From assembly GCA_004325065.1 (NCBI GenBank), contig PITI01000433.1:1-12504 (forward strand): a stretch of DNA of 12,504 nucleotides, written 5' to 3'. The stretch's first letter is position 1. Each line of letters opens with the position of its first letter. The position numbers and the translations under genes are program-made. Shown here piece after piece: positions 1 to 7,830 of the stretch. This DNA comes from Hamiltosporidium magnivora. Taxonomy: Eukaryota; Microsporidia; Dubosqiidae. The notes below the pieces were generated by a model that saw only the letters and a list, made by a program, of their open reading frames with translations, made no database searches and was not told the origin of the DNA.

Positions 1-1
1 T

Positions 2-559
2 ACAAAGGAAAATAATCATTATAATAACACCCCTTCAATCAACAAGGAGAATACCACTATGTTTAACACCCCTTTAATTACAAAGGAAAATACTACAATG
101 TTTAACACCCCTTTGATTACAAAGGAAAATACGGGTATAACTAAAACCCTTTCAATCAACAAGGAGAATACTACTATACTTAACACCCCTTTAATTACAG
201 ATGAAGTATTAGAAAAAACAAAATGTTTTTGTTTTCATAATTTTGGGTTTAAATATGCTTCTTCCTTACAAAAATATTTATTGTGTTGTCTTTTTACTAA
301 AAAAAGCCTTAAAGAGGTTTTACTTGTTGTTCATAACATACCTTCATTTTTATATTTAAAAGGTGTTTGTCTTTTAATGCTTTATTATTCAACTGGTGAC
401 TTTAAATTTGCTATTGCTTGTTATTTAAGCGTACGAAGAAAATTTAGAAAAATAATGGAAATTTCTAATGAAGAGATAATTAAAAGATTGGAAGGTAAAA
501 GAAAATTTGAACAAATATTTCTTTATAATAATGATTGTAAAAATATGGAAATAAATTAG
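2..559 (+). CDS. 5'-truncated repeat-bearing protein, possible TPR-like C-terminal part
   Basis: The reading frame is open from the window edge to a TAG at 557-559 (185 codons visible), so the true start probably lies upstream. The ATG at 59 falls inside a repeat unit and is unlikely to be the start. The visible N-terminal part is a run of 13-residue repeats rich in Asn, Thr, Pro, Lys and Glu (core NTPLITKENTT). A non-repetitive segment of about 115 residues follows, with many Cys, Phe and Leu. Within it, the stretch around YLKGVCLLMLYYSTGDFKFA resembles one tetratricopeptide (TPR) helix-turn-helix, with small and aromatic residues at the usual places. This could point to a scaffold protein such as an anaphase-promoting-complex subunit, but one repeat is weak evidence. 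The C-terminus is basic, then ends in Asn/Glu-rich residues. No signal peptide or membrane segment is visible. It is likely a real gene because a long open frame with a complex tail is unusual in this stop-rich DNA. Function unknown. Confidence 0.7.
   Translation, partial: TKENNHYNNTPSINKENTTMFNTPLITKENTTMFNTPLITKENTGITKTLSINKENTTILNTPLITDEVLEKTKCFCFHNFGFKYASSLQKYLLCCLFTKKSLKEVLLVVHNIPSFLYLKGVCLLMLYYSTGDFKFAIACYLSVRRKFRKIMEISNEEIIKRLEGKRKFEQIFLYNNDCKNMEIN
20..214 (+). repeat. 39-bp in-frame tandem repeat (13 residues per unit)
   Basis: Five units start at 20, 59, 98, 137 and 176. Each is exactly 39 bp, and part of another unit precedes position 20. Units 2 and 3 are nearly identical (MFNTPLITKENTT and MFNTPLITKENTG). 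Units 1 and 4 are a second type carrying SINKENTT, and the last unit degenerates into the unique tail. The alternation of two unit types suggests expansion of a longer ancestral block as well as of single units. The array keeps the reading frame, as expected for a translated repeat. Confidence 0.85.
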
Positions 560-849
560 AAAAAATACAATTAATAATTAAATTTCTATTTGTAGAAAAT
601 TATATTTATAGATTGGTATGTTACCTTATAATAAAAATTTTTATTTCTTTATATTATATTTGGGATAAAGTTTGGTTATTTTAATTTTTTGAATACTGGA
701 TTGGATAATGTTTTGTTCCTTGGTATTATTCTAAATTTTATAATTTTATAATTTATATTGATTTATCGGCAGCAATTGTATCATCAAAAATTAGAATGTT
801 GTGATTTCGGATCTTTTTTAATTAATAATTTGTCTCTCTTATAAAATAT
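560..849. other. AT-rich intergenic stretch
   Basis: No open frame or structured RNA could be seen here. It contains an AATAAA at 630-635, about 70 bp after the stop codon of the first gene, which could be its polyadenylation signal. In DNA this AT-rich, that hexamer is expected by chance fairly often. Confidence 0.35.
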
Positions 850-2040
850 TTTAAAGAAGGAATTGATAGATGTTCTTCTGGTTGCTTATAGTACATCCAA
901 CGAAGCTATTTCTCATTATCCTCAGCATTTGATGTTGATTACAAACTCTTTTTTCGATGGTTTTAAATAGTTTATACTGTTTTTTGGATTCATAGACTGA
1001 ATATGTATCTCTTTTAATAACAAATTTGAAGCTCTCTAACCAAATCTTATAACTTGCAGTTATAATTTCACCTCGAATTTTCACTGAAGCCATTATTATT
1101 GTCCCACTGTAAATGTATCTTAATATTTGATTATAAGTCATATTTTCAGCTATTTTGGTTCAAAAAATTGAAACTTATTTTCTAATCTATTTCGACTTAT
1201 GGATGGGCAATCATAGTATATTTCTTATTGCACCCAACACTGAAAGTTCATAGATTCAAGTTTTAGCATTATTTCTATCATACATTGATATTTCATATTT
1301 TCACATATATATTAGCACAAATTTGAAAAACAAGGTTTCTCTTAATATTTTCATGAAAATCTTAATTTTTTTTTTCCGAGATAGAAACAAACATTTATAT
1401 TGATTAACTTCTATATGTCCTCTGATGTAGGCGGAAGAACGCCTTTTTTTGAATATTTCTTCGCTACGTGCACTATAGTTTACCAAGATTACAATATGTG
1501 ATATTTTCTTCAAGTTCCTGTAATACATTTCTATACTAATGTATAAACACTGGATAATCACGTGGATAGTTTTCCTCTCTTTAGGCATCTTGGAGATTCA
1601 ATAATATTTATTGGCTCGGTGTTTTGGGCATTTGATTCGCAAAGTAGTCTTTGTTTTCAATTTATTTATATAAATTTACTTGTTAGTTTATTCTGAAATT
1701 TCTGTTTTTAATTATCTTTCTATTCTCATTTAAAATATAGAAAAGCTCAAGTTTGTACAAGGTTTGCCTTATCATACTTTTAACTTTTGTAATTGTTGCT
1801 TCTGATAAATATTCGCTTTGTCTCGGATAATCTAAGAACTTACAATGATTATGTTCGCTTATAGACTCAATACTTTGAAGATTTTAATAAAAATCTTGCA
1901 AATACAGAATATCTTTACATCTAGGCCTGAGATGTACCTTATTATTCATCAAAACTTAAATTGCCACACCAGCATATAAGGAGAAATCAATAAATTCGGA
2001 TCGAAGTACTCCCACGTGATATTAGATTGGGTTAATGAAA
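850..2040 (-). mobile_element. Decayed MULE (Mutator-like) transposase with FLYWCH-type zinc finger
   Basis: Reading the minus strand in one frame (codon starts at 1856, 1853 and so on) from about 2040 downward gives a transposase-like order of motifs interrupted by stop codons. First comes a zinc-finger-like block: NNKVHL (1946-1929), RCK (1922-1914), then SEHNHC (1859-1842), with 21 residues between Cys and the first His. Next is a basic linker, then MPKTPS (1631-1614), where animal-type FLYWCH-MULE proteins carry a Leu/Met-Pro-Ser-rich segment. A segment around YRNVLQELEEN (1535-1503) and NLGK (1490-1479) follows, matching the region just before the catalytic domain. The catalytic DGTFK-type motif was not found and the C-terminal half is very eroded, so the left limit is approximate. 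Two longer open frames (1588-1301 and 1141-851) lie in a neighbouring frame and look accidental. The element cannot be active. Family recognition is from memory of the motif layout. Confidence 0.55.
1842..1919 (-). other. Zinc-finger remnant (C-X21-HNH) of the MULE fossil
   Basis: On the minus strand, Cys at 1919-1917 is followed after 21 codons, one of them a stop, by His-Asn-His at 1853-1845. FLYWCH and WRKY/GCM1-like fingers of MULE transposases use a Cys pair followed by a His-X-His at about this distance. The upstream partner Cys is missing (HLRPRC rather than a Trp-Arg-Cys type sequence), so the finger would no longer bind zinc even without the stop codons. Confidence 0.45.
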
Positions 2041-2171
2041 ACCTTCAATCAAATAATGAATAAATATGCAAACGATTTATATATGCTTTATTCTACTCTT
2101 ATAACTTCAGCTGAATTTTTTTTCCTAGAACATGAACTCTTTATTGGGTATAGTCAAAAATAAATGATCAC

Positions 2172-2330
2172 TTACTTCATTAACATTTCAATTATTACCT
2201 TCAAAACGTTCCGAATTGTATCATCTTGTATTTTTGTCTGTATCAAAGATCTTTGCGAGAAAGGCACGGCTATAAACCAAAAAATGGGGTTCCAGGCGTC
2301 TGCGACTGTATTAAACTTATCACGCTTCAT
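2172..2330 (-). pseudogene. 52-codon open frame of unknown origin between two transposon fossils
   Basis: An ATG at 2330-2328 opens 52 codons ending at TAA 2174-2172. The product begins MKRDKFNTVADAWNPIFWFI and has a balanced composition with Trp, Pro, Arg, Asp and Gln, unlike random AT-rich translation. It is in the same frame as the MULE fossil that continues downstream on this strand, so it may be the N-terminal part of that transposase. It could also be the last piece of the integrase fossil above it. No family match is recognised and nothing suggests it is expressed. Confidence 0.35.
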
Positions 2331-2410
2331 TGTATAGTTATAATGTTTTTATACACAATGAGTCTTCTAAATCTGCACTAGTGCTAATATATCATATATT
2401 AACAAATTAT

Positions 2411-3300
2411 TCAGCCAATAATATCATTTTCTGAAATATTTATTTGTCTAAGCAACTTATCATATGAATTATTATTCATTTTTAATCCTCGATTTAGATT
2501 AAATTTGTCTAATATATAATTCCTATGTTGAAGTCAATTTTGAATCTTTAAAAACATATCAGTGAACGGACAATTCTTTCATGCCAGATGATATTGTGCC
2601 TATATTTGATTTCAGTGAGTAAAACCCAAATGATTTTTTCAAATTCGTCTATGTCCTTGCGGATGCACATAATTGTTTAGCTATTTTGTCTGCTTTTTCT
2701 TTTCAGATTACAAGATCGACTATGACACCTTTTATTAAGTCTATCTTTAATCTTTCCTACAACAATAAGAAAACTTTTTTTGATTATCGAAATACAGTGT
2801 TTCGGACAAAACCTTTGTAAAATAGTTTTTAAGGTATTTGCACAGTATTTGAAGAACTTTTTTCATTTAATTTGCAAAATATATTTAGAGTAGGTGTCAC
2901 TAAAGAAAAAATACCTGCAAATCTGTTGCATGTATGTATATTTTCTTAAATATATAAGTTTAATTTCATTATGCTGCCAGCTTCTCTTTTCTGTTATGAC
3001 ACAAGAATTTTAGTTTGTGTGACATCCGGAGAAAGTCTTGGTAAGTAGAATACATCGATACCATATATAAAACCACTTACATTTAAAATACACATTTTGC
3101 ATCTAAATCGAATTATACGTTGCTGTCATTCCAATTTGGTTGTAAAAATAATACCTTAAAAAAATATTGCTTGGTTTTATAGCATCATATAAAAGTTCTT
3201 TCGACTCTTAATTTATATTTTGAAATAATTATCTGCTCAATCTCAATAAAATAGCAACAATTTTTACAACTTTTTTTCGAGATTATATAATTAGCTTTTT
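2411..3300 (-). mobile_element. Decayed retroviral-type integrase (rve), Ty3/gypsy or Ginger/KRBA2-like
   Basis: In the minus frame with codon starts at 3000, 2997 and so on, the integrase core order can be followed. DTYSKY (2898-2881) matches the first catalytic Asp with the usual YSK(Y/F). After 29 residues comes RFCPK, the usual F-G-x-P place, then SIIKKSF (2790-2770), where the family has SDNGKEF. The second catalytic Asp is therefore lost. About 50 residues later a Trp (2628) is followed by YRHNIIWHE (2604-2578) and RSLICF (2568-2551), matching the W...Y-N-x-x-x-H...SP(Y/F)E-F tail of integrases. A poor CysCys zinc-binding remnant lies at about 3060-3000. After the stop at 2550, a 40-codon open stretch in another frame (2533-2411) may be the continuation. 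Several stops interrupt it, so it is not functional. It runs opposite to the neighbouring reverse transcriptase fossil and need not come from the same copy. Confidence 0.6.
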
Positions 3301-3599
3301 TTTGCCAATTCAAACAAAATTTTATTTTTTTCTTTAAACAAGTTTTTATACCTCAATAATCGCTCCATGCAATGTTATTGTTCCTATAAATAGTTTTTAG
3401 CTTTCAAAATATGTTTCTTACCAATAAGATCAATTAAAAAAAATGTTTTAAGTTCTCATAATTATATTTTATGTTGTGAGATTCCAATAGCTTGTTTGTT
3501 ATTTGTAAGTAATGGCTGAAAGTAGTCATGTATCGAAAATAATTATGATTAATTTTTTCAACAAAATAATCTGTTATATAGCCGTATTATTTGCCACAA

Positions 3600-4960
3600 C
3601 ATATTGTATAAATATAATTCATTGAACTCTTTAAATTTTGGTTAAATCATTGCCATTGATTTCGAAAAAATTTGCTTATACAGTCGACGCATATAAATTC
3701 TCTTTAATAATAATTCATTTGTATGCTTCTGAGAATAAATTATTTGAATAGTACAGAATGAGTAAAAGTGTATATTTTATAAATATAAAGTATATTTTTA
3801 TTGAAACGTGCAATTATTATTGTACGACTTACGGGCAATAAACATGAGATATTAAATATATTGACTATAAGAAAGTTGTAAAAACAATGGAGAAAGCCAA
3901 AATAGTCTATATTTAGCTATTTTTTAAGCCTATAATGTTATTGTATCATTTATATCAAGAAAATAAATTTGGGTTTCAAATCCTTCTATTTTATAACGGG
4001 GTAATCCCACGAGCACGACTCACCCGGAAACGTTTAATTTTTCCGAAAAATATAAGAAACTAATAATAGTGTTAAAATTAAGAAAGTGATTCTTTTGATT
4101 TTTTGAAGAATCTCGCACTTCATAACATTGTGCGAAGGAGAACATCAAACATATTTAAACGTTTTATAGGTCTAGAATGAATTCACACTAGCAATCTTCA
4201 GATACTCCTTTTAGAACTTAGTACATCCTATGAATAGCATTCATACATACATCTTCGTTGCTTTTTTTAAAATAAGGATAAGGTTCAATCAAATTTCTTT
4301 AGATTTTATTGCCAAAATTATTACAAATTGATATAAAAATAATAAAGTTTAATCAATGTTTTATAGCTTTTTCTCTGAGGATTTATTCATATCCTTGCGA
4401 ATGGTTTAAAAACCAACTATGCTCTCACTAATAACATATAATTTTATACCTGGCAAAATTAAAAGATTTTAATAAAAATGATTAGAATGTTATCTAAAAA
4501 TTATAAGTTACCTATAAATCATAATTACAGAATAACTGTTGTTTCAGATAACGGAACCGCCTTGTACGAAAAATTTCAACAGAAAAGAAATCGGAATATG
4601 ATAACAATAGATGGTAAACTTAAATGAGCAAAAAGGAAATAATTAGTACAAGCTACTCAGATTTTAAACAAATATAGCACATGAAGACAAATCTGCAGAC
4701 ATATTGGGATATAAAGCGTTATAGGGAATTTATGAGAGATGGCTAAATTTGCAGATACTAACGATGAAAAAAACATACCAATAAACCAATTAGGTATGTT
4801 TATAAAAGCTAAATTAAAATATAAAGAAATTATAGCTCGGATTCGAAGATTTAAAGAAAAGTCTGTATTTATCTTGATGTTTTGGTCGAATGTAAAATTA
4901 AGTTTTTTTTTCGCTGTGTATAAAAAAAGATACAAAAGAAAATGATTGGTCAAATATTTT
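3600..4960 (+). mobile_element. Decayed Ty3/gypsy reverse transcriptase-RNase H, copy 1
   Basis: One plus-strand frame (codon starts 3602, 3605 and so on) carries the pol motifs in order with roughly correct spacing, broken by about twenty stops. IDYKK (3860-3874) matches the DYR motif. FDFLKNLALHN (4094-4126) matches the FEF-x-x-x-PFGL-x-NAP motif. NIFKRF (4148-4165) matches TFQR. NLQILL (4193-4210) lies where YxDD should be, so both catalytic Asp are lost. HSYIHL (4238-4255) matches H-x-x-HL. FIHILA through YALTNN (4382-4435) matches the FI...A..PL..LT segment, with Trp at 4451. The RNase H part has VVSDNGTA (4538-4561) in the TDAS place, ITIDGKLK (4601-4624) in the ASR-x-L place, and GMFIKAKLKYKEIIARI (4793-4843) in the RW...L-x-x-Y-x-x-x-I place. 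Two stretches of 49 and 68 codons (4478-4627 and 4739-4945) stay open by chance. No long terminal repeats or protease were found. It is a non-functional fossil. Confidence 0.7.
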
Positions 4961-5080
4961 ATACTTCATTTTAAAAGTGCTGACGAATTAAAAAATTAAG
5001 AGGATGTTTTGATCTGATGTCATTTAATTTTTATAAGTATTCCTTAAATATCAATAAATTATTTGATTCATTTTTTAAAT

Positions 5081-5510
5081 TTTTACAATATATATGTATT
5101 CATTCGACTTACAAAAATATCCGAACTTTCTAATTCTTTGTTGTTTTGGAAAAGAAAACTTTTAGAATCTCGTGATAGTTGTTTCCGTTTTGATTGTAGT
5201 GTTATTGGTAACAAAGGGTATCGGATATCATAGAGCTTTAAGCTTAGAAAAGATTTGGAAAATAATTTTAAGAAAGTCTCCGAAACAGAAGGTTTTAAAA
5301 AGCGTGATATTCCATTTAAGAAGCCAAAAGCATCCGAATTCCGCAACATCGAACATGGGTCTGTATTAGTACTTCAAAAATTTCAGAGAAAAACGCAAGC
5401 TGAGGATTTTTTGAAGTAATTAAAAAAATCAGAGAAGTCAAAAACATAATTCTTTCTTCAGATTCATCGGGCCCAATCAAAACAGATCTTTCGAAATTCG
5501 TTTAAATGTT
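5081..5510. other. Coding-like region open in several frames, unresolved
   Basis: This patch is richer in G and C than its surroundings and is open in several frames at once. On plus, 5237-5416 gives a Lys/Glu-rich product including KKPKASEFRNIEHGS, in the same frame as the upstream reverse transcriptase fossil. On minus, 5349-5083 encodes 88 residues, and 5501-5319 encodes 61 residues including GPDESEERIMFLTSL. That last frame is also the frame of the broken gene at 5910-6110. Only one can be the ancestral coding frame and I could not decide which. It may be the end of the Ty3/gypsy fossil or the eroded 3' part of the minus-strand gene. Confidence 0.35.
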
Positions 5511-5909
5511 AATTTATTTACCAAAATTGTGTTTTTTTAAAGGTAAACATCGTAAAAGAATAATTTATAATTTTCAAATTACTTACAAAAGAACTTAAAA
5601 GTTTATAAAAAAAAGACGATATGGTATGTGTTTGGCCAGTATATCGAATGAAAATAAAGTCTCGTACCATACATGTTTCCATCGATAATAGAAAGAAATA
5701 AGATGAAACACCAAAAAATCTACTATTATTTTCAAGACCTTTATTTTTGAACTTTTAAGGAAAGAAGATACTCCATTCAGTTGCTAGAATTTATTGTCTT
5801 TATCCTAGAAAAAACTCGGAAGCTAAATTCAGATGAATAATTTCCTTTTATGATGATTCATATGCATATAATATCGAAAATAATAAAAGTTTTAAGCTTT
5901 TTATCTAAA

Positions 5910-6226
5910 TTACTTCGGATTTAAATCTGGTAATATATATACTTTTTTAATAAAATTCTGTATTAAAACTTCTCTACAATTTTTATTATTTCCTTCTACC
6001 TCTTTAACCATTATCGTTTCTTCTTCTAAATCTGACTCTTCATTTATGTTTATCGCCGGTTCTTCTAATGTGGTTCCTCCTTCTGAAATAAGGGGTGTAA
6101 TATTTTTTGTTTAAAAATATTTAACATATCTTTATCCTTACTCGCTTGTTTTAAAGGAGGTGTTGGTTCCTCATGCATCTCTGCTCCTCTTAATAATACA
6201 TTATAAATATACTCAAGTTTATTTTT
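5910..6226 (-). pseudogene. Frameshifted gene for a small acidic protein (TPLI motif)
   Basis: An ATG at 6178-6176 opens a frame running MHEEPTPPLKQASKDKD and onward. The frame is also open upstream to 6226. It would stop at 6065, but the overlapping minus frame entered around 6110 continues the sense with NITPLISEGGTT and a Glu-rich stretch (EESDLEEETIMVKE), then ends in LPDLNPK at TAA 5912-5910. A one-base change in the A-run at 6102-6110 (T-run on the plus strand) joins the two parts, giving a protein of about 90 residues. The Glu/Asp/Pro/Lys composition is strongly unlike background translation, so a recent gene is likely. It could be a pseudogene, a homopolymer sequencing error, or a gene read by slippage. 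The segment NITPLISEGGTT resembles the repeat unit of the gene at 2-559. No family is recognised. Further coding-like sequence in the same frame continues past the stop. Confidence 0.6.
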
Positions 6227-6248
6227 TTATAATATTATAAGATTTGAA

Positions 6249-6423
6249 TTTCCTATTTCCTATTTCCTATTTCCTATTTCCTATTTCCTATTTCCTATTT
6301 CCTATTTCCTATTTCCTATTTCCTATTTCCTATTTCCTATTTCCTATTTCCTATTTCCTATTTCCTATTTCCTATTTATTATTTATTATTTCCTATTTCC
6401 TATTTATTATTTATTATTTATTA
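6249..6423. repeat. (TTTCCTA)n microsatellite, 25 units
   Basis: Eighteen perfect TTTCCTA units run from 6249 to 6374. Seven more follow in which TTTATTA variants alternate in blocks: two TTTATTA, two TTTCCTA, three TTTATTA. The block pattern shows local duplication of variant units. Three units make 21 bp, so the translation repeats every seven residues, but the frame begins without an ATG and has nothing else protein-like. It sits just upstream of the broken minus-strand gene, so it may have invaded that gene's promoter or 5' end. Confidence 0.95.
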
Positions 6424-6719
6424 TTTTAAACTTTTTAAATATTTTTTTACGTTATATAGATTTTAATTTAATAAATATTCCAGTTTCAAATAATTTAAAA
6501 ATTATTATTAAAATTTCTTCTAAATATAAAATATATATCTCTGGTGGAAATCAATTTAATTTTTTAATTATTTACAATTTCAAATATCGAAATATAACAA
6601 TGATTATATAGTTCATTGAAATAAAAATCCATTTATTGAAGATTAAATGGCTGTTTCTGTTTCTATGACTCAAATGTGAGAATTAAAAATAATTGTATTT
6701 GGTTATTTAAAACAAGTAA
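6424..6719. other. AT-rich stretch without recognisable content
   Basis: I see no open frame, repeat or fold here that stands out from the background. Confidence 0.4.
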
Positions 6720-7830
6720 CTATCAAAACCTGAAAAATTGAATATAATAATCATTTTTTTTGTTTTATTCAAGAAGCGCGTGTGTAGGACCGAATTTATG
6801 CAACCCGCAAATTATTTGGATTTGGAGATGTGTTGTATGGCATTGTATAAACTATCAAGGGTAAGATGTATACAGCGGTATTTCTGTTAACCCGAGATTT
6901 ACTATGTCTCGGGTAGTTTTTCATTTCTACGCGAATATATTTATTTACATTGATTTGTTCAAGATAAATCGAAATTTCTGAATTTAAATAACTCGTGTTA
7001 AAAAATAGAAAATTTATAAAAAGATTTCGGTTATAAATTTTCTTAAGAAAAAAACATATGACGTTTACCGAAATTGAAAATGGGAACTTCGAAACGCTTT
7101 AGAAATCAATATTTTTATAGATTTACTATGATATTGTAAGATGTATAAAGCTTGTAATTTGAGTTATATACATCACACCATAAGAAATGAAATATTAAAA
7201 CACGAAGATAAAAGCGGTTAGGTAAAATATTTTCCTGAACTTGTGATCTGGGATTCAAAAAAAAAACAATAGTGCTATAACGCGTGCATGATTTATACTA
7301 GGTTTTTAGGGCTTAGTTGTTAGAATAATCCGGACAATAATCTACTAAAATCATGGTTTGAAAATTTAAAGCTGATGCGTTCTCTTTTTCATACTTTATA
7401 AATTTATATTTTGAAGTTAAGAGAAAATATTCCGTTAAAGAATTTAGAATGCAACTCAAAATCAAATATATATGAATTTACAATAAAAAATGTGATTATT
7501 TATTCCAGCAAAAACCTTAGAAAAAAGTGAAGACGTATAAAATACTATGATGCCTCGATTTACTTTCTAATTATTCAAACTACCCATATTTAAATAAGAC
7601 TTGCTTTTCAGCTATAAAATTTTATTTATAGATATAATATAGCATAATTTTGTATATAAAGCGAAAAATAAATTTGATTATATTTATAAAGAAAATATAA
7701 TCTAGAAAGCTTAAATCACTATTTGTTTGAAAAAAATATGCCGGATTCCAAGTAAAGAAAATGAAATGGTAAAAAAAATGTTTCTGTAAAATATAATAAA
7801 GCTTTGAGTAAATTATAATCTAATTTAGAA
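6720..7830 (+). mobile_element. Decayed Ty3/gypsy reverse transcriptase-RNase H, copy 2
   Basis: The plus frame with codon starts at 6721, 6724 and so on again holds the pol motif series. NPQIIWIW (6802-6825) matches SPVVLVKK. HCINYQG (6841-6861) matches R-x-C-x-DYR-x-L. IFIYIDL (6937-6957) matches FS-x-x-DL, with the first catalytic Asp kept. KKKTYDVY (7045-7068) matches the KTAF block. LRNA (7087-7098) matches GL-x-NA. VKYFPELVIWDSKKKQ (7222-7269) matches YLGH...DPKK. RFLGLS (7300-7317) matches the FLGL motif before NYYR, and SW at 7351-7356 matches the F-x-W place. VIIYSSKNL (7492-7518) matches RNase H I-x-YASR-x-L. LFEKNMPDSK and VSVKYNKALSKL (7723-7752 and 7780-7815) match its C-terminal part. 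The YxDD motif was not found. Many stops interrupt it. It differs greatly from copy 1, so the two are old, separate insertions or different families. A 56-codon open stretch at 6720-6887 is a neighbouring-frame artefact. Confidence 0.7.
6890..6914. repeat. Small GC-rich inverted repeat (8-bp arms, 9-nt loop)
   Basis: ACCCGAGA (6890-6897) is perfectly complementary to TCTCGGGT (6907-6914). In DNA this AT-rich, an 8-bp arm with five G/C is uncommon. It lies within the second reverse transcriptase fossil. It might be chance, or a remnant of a structured element. There is no T-run that would make it a terminator. Confidence 0.5.

Noticed and set aside
851..1141. 96-residue minus-strand frame as a gene
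   Set aside because: It overlaps the MULE fossil in a neighbouring frame and matches no family. Its length is near what chance gives in this window.
1301..1588. 95-residue minus-strand frame as a gene
   Set aside because: The other minus frame here continues the MULE motif series (YRNVLQELEEN, NLGK), so this one is probably accidental.
4657..4953. 98-residue minus-strand hydrophobic frame
   Set aside because: It is antisense to the RNase H remnant of the Ty3/gypsy fossil, and its Phe/Leu/Ile-rich composition is typical of antisense AT-rich DNA.
5838..5849. F-Y-D-D at about 5837-5848 as a reverse transcriptase active site
   Set aside because: It is isolated: no other reverse transcriptase motifs flank it at the right spacing, and it lies downstream of the RNase H remnant.
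6244..6429. Protein of seven-residue repeats (FLFPISY)
   Set aside because: It is only the translation of the TTTCCTA microsatellite, has no ATG start and no unique sequence.
6720..6887. 56-codon plus frame including EFMQPANYLDLEMCC
   Set aside because: The next frame over carries the reverse transcriptase motif series through the same bases, which is the stronger explanation.
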